From CAVXNB01 sp963763085 (GTDB lineage: Bacteria; Actinomycetota; Acidimicrobiia; Acidimicrobiales; Bog-793), in NCBI GenBank assembly GCA_963763085.1, contig CAVXNB010000001.1, forward strand, positions 1,054,001 to 1,118,000: a stretch of 64,000 bases of DNA, given 5' to 3'. A program made the translations under genes and the position numbers. Every line of letters starts with the position of its first letter. Position 1 is the first letter of the stretch. The notes under the pieces were generated by a model. It was not told where the DNA came from. It did no database searches and saw only the letters and a program-made list of their open reading frames with translations. Positions 8,007-15,846 of this stretch are shown one piece after another.

Positions 8007-9254
8007 CTACGGCGCCGACTTCCTGTCCCTGATCCAAACCCCGACGTTTGAGGGCTCGAAGGCCTCGCGGACGACGTTCACTAGATCCGCCTGGACCGTG
8101 TCGAGATCGACTGCATCGCGCAAGCGTGCGGTGAACTTGCCGACGATCGCCTCCGCGTCATACCTGGCACGGTTGAAGCGCCGATCGACGACACGCTGGA
8201 GGCGGTGTCTCAGCGGGTTGAAAAGGGCAACCGCGGCCAGGGTGGAGGCAGCGACGGCAACCGGCGACGAAAAGCCGAGTGCCTTGGTCGTCAACGTGAC
8301 GACGCCGACGTACACCCCGACGACGAGTCCGGTCACGACCGCGTACGACACCGTACGGCTAATGAGCCGGTCAATCTCGTAAAGGCGGTACTTGAGCATG
8401 GCAATGCTGATGCTGATTGGTAGAGCGACTATCCCGAAGCTGAAAATGTGCAGCAGCGACGCGGCCGTCCCGGAATACTGAGCGGACAGGAACGTCCCGA
8501 CCAGTCCGATGACGCTAAGAGCACCCCCGCACATGAGCCACTTCAGCTGCTGCCGCCGTTCGCCGGTCGATCCTCGCCAACTGACGACCTGACGACCCAC
8601 GAACGAGACCCAGAACACGACGAGCGCGAGCAGGCCGGCGGCTAATAACGTCCCGGCCACACCGGAGGGGTTCGGATTGTTGGCCAGCTGGCCGGCACTG
8701 TCAACGCTGATCGGCTGACTGCTCATGTTGCGCGCGGTGACTCCAAAGACGTATGCGACTGCTATCGCGGCGAGGGCGAGATACGCCCAGAGGACCATCC
8801 GCCAGCGCCGTGACAGACGTCCGTCGGGGAATAGCAAGACGACCAACGGCAGCGCAAGAAAGAATCCGATCCAGAGATCGGAGCTCACGAGGACGGCAGC
8901 CGGTCCCAGTGGCAGATGTCCGTCGTGGAATCGGTAGTCCAGCGCGGCATAGCGCCCGGCGTCGTCGTAGAACCCAAGCCCCACGGGGACGCCGACGAAG
9001 ATCCAGCCAATCGGATTGGTCGGCAGGCGCCGAACCATGAGGACCGCCATGATGAGCACCACGGCCAAGAGGACGCCGCCTACGTAGGAACGAGTCCGCA
9101 AGCTGTGAGTCAGGTAGGAGAGGGGCGCATCGGCTACGAACAGTGCGAGTCCGAGCGCACCCAAGATGATCGCCGTTGTGGATGAGGCCAGTCTGAAACT
9201 GCGGGTCTCCGGCGTCGGCGCTGTCGCCCGCGTCCCAGCCGTCGTGCCGCCCAC
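8007..9254 (-). CDS. Kinase-less sensor-like membrane protein, paralog A
   Basis: A 415-residue protein with about nine predicted membrane helices. The cytoplasmic part begins at KYRLYEIDRLISRTVSYAVV, followed by NPLRHRLQRVVDRRFNRARYDAEA and a short helix ending VNVVREAFEPSNVGVWIR. This matches the membrane input module in front of DHp/HATPase domains in actinobacterial NarL-type histidine kinases, but the chain stops where the kinase would begin. Three paralogs lie at 11827, 24908 and 53059. The GTG at 9254 is 8 nt after a TAGGGT hexamer, so the mRNA is probably leaderless. Its ligand and output are unknown. Confidence 0.75.
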   Translation of the reverse strand: MGGTTAGTRATAPTPETRSFRLASSTTAIILGALGLALFVADAPLSYLTHSLRTRSYVGGVLLAVVLIMAVLMVRRLPTNPIGWIFVGVPVGLGFYDDAGRYAALDYRFHDGHLPLGPAAVLVSSDLWIGFFLALPLVVLLFPDGRLSRRWRMVLWAYLALAAIAVAYVFGVTARNMSSQPISVDSAGQLANNPNPSGVAGTLLAAGLLALVVFWVSFVGRQVVSWRGSTGERRQQLKWLMCGGALSVIGLVGTFLSAQYSGTAASLLHIFSFGIVALPISISIAMLKYRLYEIDRLISRTVSYAVVTGLVVGVYVGVVTLTTKALGFSSPVAVAASTLAAVALFNPLRHRLQRVVDRRFNRARYDAEAIVGKFTARLRDAVDLDTVQADLVNVVREAFEPSNVGVWIRDRKSAP

Positions 9255-9277
9255 GGACCGCCACCCTAGGCCAGGAG

Positions 9278-9297
9278 CGTTCCGAGAACGTTACGGC
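9278..9297 (-). promoter_or_regulatory. Shared 20-bp promoter element, site 1
   Basis: Minus strand GCCGTAACGTTCTCGGAACG, containing the perfect inverted repeat CGTTC-TCG-GAACG. After 9 nt comes TAGGGT (9268-9263) and after 8 more nt the GTG of paralog A. The same element occurs at 13158, 26176, 41548, 47760 and 54330. Confidence 0.75.
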
Positions 9298-9421
9298 TGC
9301 GAAGAGCAGAGGTGGCCCAAGGTTGAACCACCGCTCCGTGGCGGCGCCCGAGGTTGACGGGTCCCGAGCCCACGTAGTCGGCTTGCCCGGTGACCGAGAG
9401 CCCGGGTGGGTGAGGAGGGAC

Positions 9422-10580
9422 ATGGACGACGGGGAGGCAGAAAGTGGGAAAGTACGGCCGGGCTCCGAGCACATGGCCACCTGGATCGAGCTCTTCTACG
9501 ACCTCGCCTTCGTGGCGGCCCTCCTCATCTACAGCTCGGCTGGCTCGGGCATGGGGGACTTGTCGCGGACCTTGTGGAACGTGCTCGTGTTCGGCGTCTC
9601 TTGGTGGGTGTGGTTCACCACGACCGTCTATGCGAACCGGTTCCCGATAAGCGACCTGCCGCACCGCTTGCTTCTGCTCACTCAGATGGTGGTCATCGTC
9701 CTTGTGGCAATGGAGGCCCATGCGTCGGTGAAGGGGCACAGCGCGGTCCTCTGCGCAGAGTTCGGCCTGCTGCTGGCCACCTTGGCCGTCATGCACGTCC
9801 GGGGCGCCCGGCTTCATACGAGCGATCAGCCTCTACGCCCGGCGCCTGGTCGGGCTGACCAGCGTGGGCGCGGTCGTGTTCCTGGCCACCGTGCCTCTGC
9901 CCGAACCCTGGCGGCTGGGCGTGGCCGGGACCGCCCTGGTCGTGCTGCTGGTCGCGGCGCTTCTCTCTCTGCACATGCTTGCTCCGCTCTCGGCGACCGA
10001 CGAGGACCACCTTCTCCAGCGAATGGGCCTCTTTACGCTCATCGTCTGCGGCGAAGCCTTCATCGAGGTGGCCATTACCGTCAGCCGCGAGACGATCAGC
10101 GGGATCGACGTCGTGTCCCTCATCTTCGAGTTCATCCTGGTGTTCGCGATCTTCACCGGGTACTTCGAGGACATACCGGCCGCCGGTCTTCTCCCGCGGC
10201 GCTTGGCCCTCTGGGCCGTGGCCCACCTGGTGGCCCAGATCGGCGTGGCCGCCACTGGGGTCGGGGCCTCCAAGCTCGTTGACCTCCACATGTCGGCCCA
10301 GCTGCCCGACACCGAGATACTGAAGCTGATGGTGTCACTGGCCATCGTGTTCCTGGGGCTGGCCGTGGCGGGCGCCTGTACCCGTCGCCGCCCCTGGCGC
10401 CCTCTGGCCACCGCTCGGATAGCTGCCGCCGCCGCAGTTGTCGTGGTCGGCGCGGTCTGCTGGGTCCTGCCCTTCGTCCACCTGGCGGAGGCGCTGCCCC
10501 TCTTCTGCGGCGTGGCCGTCCTCAACGCCGTGGCCGTTGTCCGGCTGCGGTCCGGGACCACGGTGGTGGCGACGGCGTAG
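9422..10580 (+). pseudogene. LtrA-like low-temperature-requirement membrane protein, frameshifted
   Basis: The first frame starts at ATG 9422 (AGGAGG before it) and gives the LtrA opening ATWIELFYDLAFVAALLIYS and further helices up to MHVRGARL. The second frame continues from about 9816 with IRAISLYARRLVGLTSVG to the stop at 10580, including the conserved FTLIVCGEAFIEVAITVSR. Together they cover a full LtrA protein of about 385 residues with roughly ten membrane helices. The break lies near 9811-9816 and involves one base. LtrA was named for growth of Listeria at low temperature; its molecular role is unknown. A sequencing indel cannot be excluded. Confidence 0.8.
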
Positions 10581-10594
10581 CCCGCATAGGGGGT

Positions 10595-10608
10595 GCCCCT
10601 TGAGGGGC
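10595..10608. terminator. Short GC hairpin between convergent genes
   Basis: GCCCCT-TG-AGGGGC follows the LtrA-like stop by 14 nt. There is no clear T run, so it may be a weak terminator between the convergent LtrA and propeller genes. Confidence 0.3.
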
Positions 10609-10681
10609 GGCTTCGTTGGACGCAATCATGTGCGACGCTGCGCCGCCCACTTTCGTCGATGATCAGGCTCTGGGCAGCCGG

Positions 10682-11782
10682 TCATGAGATCGTCTTGCGG
10701 TGGTCACCCGTCGAGGCGTTGAACTCGCTGACGCCGTTGTTGCCGTAGTCCGCCACCCAGACGTGGGTGCCGTCCGAGGAGACCGCGTCGGGATCGTCGA
10801 GACCGTTCGGGGACACGTCGTGGATCACCTGGACGAGCTTGCCGGTCGAGGCGACCAGCTCAGTGACCGAGTCGCCGGCGTTGTAGCCGCCGTCGGACAC
10901 CACCCAGACGTGCTTCCCGTCCGAGGAGATTGCCTTTGGCTTGACAAAGTCGAACTCCGGCCCAGAGAGGAGCTGGACAAACGCGCCGGTCGAGGCATTG
11001 AGCTCGGTGACCGAGTTGCCGCTGTGGTTCGCGATCCAGACGTGCTTGCCATCCGAGGAGATAGCCCATGGCTTGTCGAAGCCGTAGGTCGACCCCGAGA
11101 GCACGTGCACGAGCTTTCCCGTCGAGGCGTTGAGCTCGGTGACCGAATTGCCTCCGTAGTTGCCGATCCACACGTGCGTCTTGTCTGAGGAGACCCCGAA
11201 GGGATCGGCGAACCCGTAGGCGGAGCCGGAGATGACCTTGACGAGCTTTCCCGTCGAGGCGTTGAGCTCGGTGACCGAATTGCCGGAGTAGTTCGGCACC
11301 CAGACATGGGTGCCGTTCGAGGAGATACCACCCGGGGCGTTGAACCTGTACGGGGAGCCGGAGATGACCTTGACAAGCTTGCCCGTCGTGGGGACGAGCT
11401 CGGTGACGGAGTTTCCACTGGCGTTCGCCACCCAGACGTGCTTGCCATCCGAGGAGACGGCGAAGGGGCGGTTGAACTTGTACGTTGCGCCGAAGATCTT
11501 GTTGGCAATCGCGCCCGTCTTTGCGTTGAGCTCGGTGACCGCACCGGCTCCCGGGCCGCCCTTCAACGGCGTTTCGCTCACGACCCAGACATGGGTACCG
11601 TCCGAGGCGATGGCGATAGGCAAGCAGAAGTCCCGGCTGAAACCGGGAACACATCCGGGCACAGTCACCGCGCCGGCCGCGTCCGGAACCCTCGTGGCAG
11701 CGCCGACCCCGGCGGGAACCCCTGCCACCGCGCTAGCGGCGGCCACGGCAAGCAAAGCCGTTGCAATTCGTCTGCGTGGCAT
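10682..11782 (-). CDS. Secreted seven-bladed beta-propeller protein, paralog 1
   Basis: A 366-residue protein starting at ATG 11782 (AAGGAG before it) with a signal peptide (IATALLAVAAASAVAGVPAG). The rest is seven repeats of about 44 residues, each built around HVWVAN..GNSVTELNASTGKLV, as in YVTN/Vgb-like propellers. Seven units should close one toroid. The gene follows membrane paralog B by 44 bp on the same strand, so both are probably transcribed from the shared element at 13158. A related propeller lies at 40315. No catalytic motif is visible, and a binding or sensing role outside the membrane is inferred. Confidence 0.8.
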   Translation of the reverse strand: MPRRRIATALLAVAAASAVAGVPAGVGAATRVPDAAGAVTVPGCVPGFSRDFCLPIAIASDGTHVWVVSETPLKGGPGAGAVTELNAKTGAIANKIFGATYKFNRPFAVSSDGKHVWVANASGNSVTELVPTTGKLVKVISGSPYRFNAPGGISSNGTHVWVPNYSGNSVTELNASTGKLVKVISGSAYGFADPFGVSSDKTHVWIGNYGGNSVTELNASTGKLVHVLSGSTYGFDKPWAISSDGKHVWIANHSGNSVTELNASTGAFVQLLSGPEFDFVKPKAISSDGKHVWVVSDGGYNAGDSVTELVASTGKLVQVIHDVSPNGLDDPDAVSSDGTHVWVADYGNNGVSEFNASTGDHRKTIS

Positions 11783-11826
11783 CCGATCTCCTTTCCTACG
11801 TCTGGCTCTTGTTGGGTGGTACGGAC

Positions 11827-13125
11827 TCATGGGCCGCTCGGCCCGTGTACGACGATCTGACCGACACCACCGGACTCCCGCCGGATTATCCATAGGCCGG
11901 CCGCCGCGGGCTCGAAGGCAGCGTGCACGACGTGAAGGAGGTCGTCACTGACCGAGCCGGAGTCGACTGACTCCCGGACTCGCCCGGCGAAGGCGGACAC
12001 GATCCGTTCGGCGTCATAACGCGCCCGGTTGAACCGCCGGTCGACGCCACGCTGGAGGCGCTTGCGGAGCGGGTTGAACAGCGCCGCGGCGACCAGCGTC
12101 GATGCGGCGACGGCCACAGGCGACGAGAAGCCGATGACCTTGGTGGAAAGCGTGACGATCCCCACGTAGATGCCGACGACGAGCCCGGTGAGCAGGACAT
12201 AGGAGAGTGTCCGGCTGAGGAGCCGGTCGATGTCGTAGAGGTGGAACTTGGTGACCCCGATGGCGATGGTCACCGGCAGGATGGTGAGGCCTCCGAGGCC
12301 CACCGCACTCAGCCATCCGAGACTTTCGCTATCGGTGAAGAAGGCGGCGACGAGCCCGCATGCCACAGCAATGATCGCTCCGCTCATCAACCACTTCATC
12401 TGGTGGCGCTCCTCGTTTCCCGCTCGGCGGTAGCGGGGCACCTGCTGGAGGATCCACACAACCGCGCTGAAACACAGAGCGAGGAAGAAGGCTGCCTGGA
12501 CCGAATTCCACCACGCCCACGACCCCTGCGGTTTGTCGATCGCCAGCAGGTTGGCGCTGCTGTCGAGTCGCACGCTGTGATCGATAAGGGCCTGAGCTGC
12601 GATGCCGAACGCCCCGGCCATCCACACGGCACCGATGGCGAACACGAGCCACGTGGACCACTTGACGGCCCGAGACGAGAAGTGACCGTCGGGGAAGATG
12701 AGGAGGCTCAAGCCGAAGAGCATGATGCTCGGTGCCCAGCTCGGCTGGAGCAGCACGGCTACGCCCCCGAGCGGGAGCGCATGGTGCAGGCGGTACACGA
12801 GCAGCGAGTACGGGCCGGCGACGCCGCTGAACGCCAGAAACAGCGCAGCCCCGAGCAGGCACCAGCCCATGGCGTTGTCGGGGCGGCGGGCCGCCAGGAG
12901 CACCCCGACGACCAGACACGCGAACCCCAGCGGGGCGACACCGATGGTGCTGGACTGGCCCCCTATGTGAGACGCGCTCGTCAGCGGGCCGCTGGCTATG
13001 AACAGCGCGAGGGTGACCGCTCCGGTAGCTACGGCTGCGATCCGGCCCACGCGCGTAGCGCCGAGGACGTGCCGCGGTCGCTTTGAAGACTCGGCCGCTT
13101 GGTCTGCTGCAGCGTCTCGCTCCAC
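11827..13125 (-). CDS. Kinase-less sensor-like membrane protein, paralog B
   Basis: A 432-residue paralog of the protein at 8007. The membrane region has about nine helices, and the conserved juxtamembrane block reads KFHLYDIDRLLSRTLSYVLL, then NPLRKRLQRGVDRRFNRARYD, with the same short end (LLHVVHAAFEPAAAGLWI) and no kinase domain. Unlike the others it has a Shine-Dalgarno (GGGAGG) before its GTG at 13125. The N-terminus carries an extra charged segment of about 25 residues. The propeller gene at 10682 follows in the same operon, which links the membrane family with secreted propellers. Confidence 0.75.
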   Translation of the reverse strand: MERDAAADQAAESSKRPRHVLGATRVGRIAAVATGAVTLALFIASGPLTSASHIGGQSSTIGVAPLGFACLVVGVLLAARRPDNAMGWCLLGAALFLAFSGVAGPYSLLVYRLHHALPLGGVAVLLQPSWAPSIMLFGLSLLIFPDGHFSSRAVKWSTWLVFAIGAVWMAGAFGIAAQALIDHSVRLDSSANLLAIDKPQGSWAWWNSVQAAFFLALCFSAVVWILQQVPRYRRAGNEERHQMKWLMSGAIIAVACGLVAAFFTDSESLGWLSAVGLGGLTILPVTIAIGVTKFHLYDIDRLLSRTLSYVLLTGLVVGIYVGIVTLSTKVIGFSSPVAVAASTLVAAALFNPLRKRLQRGVDRRFNRARYDAERIVSAFAGRVRESVDSGSVSDDLLHVVHAAFEPAAAGLWIIRRESGGVGQIVVHGPSGP

Positions 13126-13157
13126 CGCCCCTCCCTGAGAGCACTCTGGCGCGGCAG

Positions 13158-13177
13158 CGTTACCAGAACGTTACGGG
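13158..13177 (-). promoter_or_regulatory. Shared 20-bp promoter element, site 2 (variant)
   Basis: Minus strand CCCGTAACGTTCTGGTAACG, the most divergent copy, with three changes from the consensus. A CAGAGT hexamer follows at the same 9-nt distance. It drives the membrane B/propeller operon. Confidence 0.6.
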
Positions 13178-13287
13178 CACCGGGGTCGGGGGCATTTTTT
13201 CGTCACGGTGACGCCGCCCCCGCCAATTCTTCTCCACCGGGCAGTCAAGCATCTGGCGATTCTGCCGCGATTCGAGAGCTCCGATGG

Positions 13288-13583
13288 TCACCCCTTCGCC
13301 TCGACGTCGAACCCCAGATTCTCCAGAACCGCGACTGCTCCGGCCTTCCCGCCTTCGAAATCGCCGGGACTCAGGCGGTGACAGGTGGCAAGTTCGTACG
13401 CCGTCCCCAAGATCGCCTTGTGCGGATAATGCTTCCCACCGGAGACCAGTTCATAACTGCGCGAGGGCCGTACCCGTGCGCCGCGAAAAAGTTGTCGGCG
13501 CCGAGCCGGTCGTACTCCTCGATCGCACGTAGGACGTGGTCAGGCGTGACCTTGCTCCGTATTTGGCCCAAGACACTTCCCAT
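13288..13583 (-). pseudogene. ScoMcrA-like N-terminal head-domain protein, frameshifted
   Basis: From ATG 13583 the first frame gives VTPDHVLRAIEEYDRLGADN, then FFAAHGYGP. From about 13455 another frame continues with SYELVSGGKHYPHKAILGTA, then LSPGDFEGGKAGAVAVLENLGF and a stop at 13288. Together these 98 residues match the small domain (DHV.AI.EYDRLG…GKRYDSKAI) found at the N-terminus of ScoMcrA-type, sulfur-modification-dependent endonucleases and also as an isolated small protein. There is no HNH nuclease. The single-base break makes it a pseudogene unless it is a sequence error. Recognition is from memory of the family pattern. Confidence 0.5.
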
Positions 13584-13657
13584 ACTGGCTACCTCATTTC
13601 GGGTTGTTCGAGTCCCTGAAGAGCGCCTTGTGCTGGCGGCCACCACTGGCCACGGAC

Positions 13658-14176
13658 TCAGACCACAGCGTCCTTGCGGTGTGGCAGTGTCCACCCCGGG
13701 CGGGGAAAGTGGCAGGTGTAGCCGTTCGGGTAGCGCTCCAGGTAGTCCTGGTGTTCTGGCTCGGCCTCCCAGAAGGAGCCGGCAGGGGTCACCTCGGTGA
13801 CGACTTTTCCGGGCCACAGCCCCGAGGCCTCCACGTCGGCGATGGTGTCCTCAGCGACCCGGCGCTGCTCGTCGTCGAGGTAGAAGATGGCTGAGCGGTA
13901 GCTGGCACCCACGTCGTTGCCCTGGCGATCGAGCGTGGTGGGATCGTGAATCTGGAAGAAGAACTCGAGGAGATCGCGGTACGACGTCTCATTGGGATCG
14001 AAGGTGATCTCGATCGCCTCAGCATGGCTCCCGTGGTTGCGATAGGTGGCGTGATCGACGTCACCTCCGGTGTAACCCACCCGGGTCGAGATCACGCCTG
14101 GGCGCTTGCGGATCAGGTCCTGCATGCCCCAGAAGCATCCTCCGGCGAGGATCGCCTTCTCGGTCTCTTGACTCAT
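13658..14176 (-). CDS. msrA: Peptide methionine-S-sulfoxide reductase
   Basis: A 172-residue MsrA. The catalytic motif GGCFWGMQD lies near the N-terminus, followed by GVISTRVGYTGG, then YRNHGSHAEAIEITFDP and LEFFFQIHDPTTLDRQGNDVG, all diagnostic of the family. It reduces methionine-S-sulfoxide in oxidised proteins with thioredoxin. The ATG at 14176 has GGAGGAGG before it and overlaps the stop of an MsrB remnant, suggesting that the pair was once an msrB-msrA operon. The C-terminal end lacks an obvious resolving cysteine cluster, though a Cys is present in GYTCHFPRPG. Confidence 0.93.
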   Translation of the reverse strand: MSQETEKAILAGGCFWGMQDLIRKRPGVISTRVGYTGGDVDHATYRNHGSHAEAIEITFDPNETSYRDLLEFFFQIHDPTTLDRQGNDVGASYRSAIFYLDDEQRRVAEDTIADVEASGLWPGKVVTEVTPAGSFWEAEPEHQDYLERYPNGYTCHFPRPGWTLPHRKDAVV

Positions 14177-14304
14177 TTGTCCTCCTCCTCTTCGTGGGCG
14201 GCTCCTTCGAAGAGCCTCTCGTGCTGTCCGCAGGTTCCGGCCTCGAGATCCTCGTACGGAACGTAGCGCAAGGCGGAGTTGATGCAGTAACGCAGGCTCC
14301 CTCA
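14173..14304 (-). pseudogene. MsrB C-terminal remnant
   Basis: Reading leftwards, the minus strand encodes LRYCINSALRYVPYEDLEAG, then TCGQHERLF, which matches the C-terminal active-site region of methionine-R-sulfoxide reductase (RYCxNSxxLRF); the Cys is the catalytic residue. The frame ends at TGA 14173-14175, overlapping the msrA ATG. Nothing upstream of about 14304 resembles the rest of MsrB. A small membrane-protein gene starts at 14347 on the other strand, so the 5' three quarters of msrB appear to be deleted. Confidence 0.7.
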
Positions 14305-14346
14305 TTTTGCTGGACAGCGAGCAGCGAGGCAGGAAGACTGTCGCGC

Positions 14347-14556
14347 ATGAATCTCCTCGCCATGGCTCGCAGGACCGGCTTGCGCCTTGCGGAGGTTGGA
14401 TTCCTGCTCATCGTGTTCGCTGGCGTCTGGCTCGCCGCTGCGCAACTCCCAATGTTCAAATCACATACGGGCGCCCGCACGATCGTGGCGGGCGTCGCGC
14501 TGGCTCTCGGGGGCGTGCTGCTTATTGTCGCCACTCACTGGGGTCACTTCGGTTAG
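14347..14556 (+). CDS. Small two-helix membrane protein
   Basis: Sixty-nine residues with two predicted membrane helices (VGFLLIVFAGVWLAAAQL and TIVAGVALALGGVLLIVATH) joined by a short basic loop. The N-terminus is basic (MARRTGLR), favouring an inside orientation. There is no recognised family. It abuts the deletion end of the MsrB remnant, and its ribosome binding site is weak, so expression is uncertain. Confidence 0.4.
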   Translation: MNLLAMARRTGLRLAEVGFLLIVFAGVWLAAAQLPMFKSHTGARTIVAGVALALGGVLLIVATHWGHFG

Positions 14557-14574
14557 CAACTCGGCGAGGACCTG

Positions 14575-15717
14575 TTACTGGATTTGCGAACGCTCAATGG
14601 GCTCGCAGCCCTCCTGCTCGGTCAATGAGGCGAAGAGCTCCTGTCTTCTTCGTTCCTCCTCGGCCACCAGATCCGACTGCCGAGCCGAGTATTGCTTCCA
14701 GCCGATGCGGGACGAGGCCGCCGGGTCATCGAAGATCTCGCAGGCGACTCGAACCGGAGCGCCGGAGACGATGGCCAGATTCAGCGCGTCGCTGGGGCGC
14801 GCGTCAACCTCGGCTCTGCCCGCTGGTCCCTCCACTACGACGACGGCAAAGAACGTCGACTCGACAAGGCGACTGATGCGCACTTCTGCAACCCGTGAGC
14901 CTGCGGCGCTGAGGAGACTCTCACACAACTGATAGGTCATCGGCCTCGGCATCTCCAGGGCCTCAATCGAGCAGGCGAGAGCGACCGCTTCGGTGGGACC
15001 GGTATAGATGGGCAGGTACCGCGATCCAGCTCGCTCTTCCAAAACGATCACATGCAGGCGTCGGGTCGGGTCGTTCCCATTTGCGCGGCGGACTTCGGTG
15101 ACATCGACCTCTACCCAGCCGCCAGCTTCCGTGCTTGTCATGGGGTGGAGCTCCTTTCTGACGTGGAACAGAGATGCCAATTGCGGCGATAGCGCCGAAC
15201 GTGCTTGATGGAGTCTGGCCTTGACGGCACCGGCAGATATGCCGAGCTCGACGGCGGCCTCCGCATGTGTGAGTCCCTGCCAGTAAAAAGCGAGTACAGC
15301 TTCCCGCTGGCCCTCGGGGAGGAGCTCGACGGCCTGACGAACCCGCTCGGACATCTCGGCCACTTCGACTTGTTCCTCGGGACCAAGTCGACCATCGAGC
15401 AGGACGTCGGGAAGAGGGACGATCAGAGAGATCCTGCGCAACCATTGGCGACCAATGTTGAGTGCGATGCCCGCATACCAAGCGGCGAACTTCTCGGGTG
15501 AGCGCAGCCGCTTGAGCCCTGTCAGCGCCAACAGGCTCGCCTCCTGCGCCGCGTCCTCGGCCAGAATCGGATCGCCGAGGAGCCGGCGGCTCAAGGCGAG
15601 GACCATGGGGCGGTGACGCGAGATCAGCTCAGCCAGGGCTTCCTTGCTGCCGACGATCGCCGCGGCGACCAACTCGGCGTCACCCCACGTGTCTCGGTTA
15701 CTGCTCGCCACACTCAA
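14575..15717 (-). CDS. ECF-type sigma factor fused to a bifunctional-nuclease (BFN/DUF151) domain
   Basis: A 380-residue two-domain protein. Residues 10-95 are sigma region 2 (LGDPILAEDAAQEASLLALT), and residues 125-185 are region 4 with its helix-turn-helix (GLTHAEAAVELGISAGAVKA). Residues 197-340 are a BFN domain: YLPIYTGPTEAVALACSIEA, LVESTFFAVVVVEG and VDARPSDALNLAI. BFN domains have been linked to nuclease activity and stress tolerance in plants and bacteria. The fusion could couple promoter recognition to nucleic-acid binding or cleavage. No anti-sigma gene is adjacent. The 5' end faces the DinB gene across a gap with a 20-bp palindrome. Confidence 0.85.
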   Translation of the reverse strand: MSVASSNRDTWGDAELVAAAIVGSKEALAELISRHRPMVLALSRRLLGDPILAEDAAQEASLLALTGLKRLRSPEKFAAWYAGIALNIGRQWLRRISLIVPLPDVLLDGRLGPEEQVEVAEMSERVRQAVELLPEGQREAVLAFYWQGLTHAEAAVELGISAGAVKARLHQARSALSPQLASLFHVRKELHPMTSTEAGGWVEVDVTEVRRANGNDPTRRLHVIVLEERAGSRYLPIYTGPTEAVALACSIEALEMPRPMTYQLCESLLSAAGSRVAEVRISRLVESTFFAVVVVEGPAGRAEVDARPSDALNLAIVSGAPVRVACEIFDDPAASSRIGWKQYSARQSDLVAEEERRRQELFASLTEQEGCEPIERSQIQ

Positions 15718-15763
15718 TAGTGTCGCGAGACGGAGTCAAGGTTAGCTATGGGCTGATCGCCGT

Positions 15764-15783
15764 CGCCGTCGCCGGCGACGGCG
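15764..15783. promoter_or_regulatory. Perfect 20-bp palindrome in a divergent intergenic region
   Basis: CGCCGTCGCCGGCGACGGCG is self-complementary over all 20 bases. It lies about 47 bp before the sigma-BFN start and 64 bp before DinB. It could be an operator or a hairpin; very GC-rich DNA makes chance palindromes more likely. Confidence 0.35.
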
Positions 15784-15846
15784 TGACAGCATGGTGCTCG
15801 TGCGCATTTAGCGCGCGCGAGAGCGACAGGAGGGAAGATTCAGAGG

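Noticed and set aside
9278..9297. Reading the shared element as a standard ECF -35 (GGAAC) motif
   Set aside because: The distance to the downstream hexamer is 9 nt from GGAACG and 20 nt from GTAACG; neither fits the usual 16-17 nt ECF spacing.
10682..11782. Regular 132-bp repeats resembling a repeat array
   Set aside because: They are coding repeats of a beta-propeller, too long and too uniform in protein sequence for CRISPR. No short repeat-spacer array was seen anywhere.
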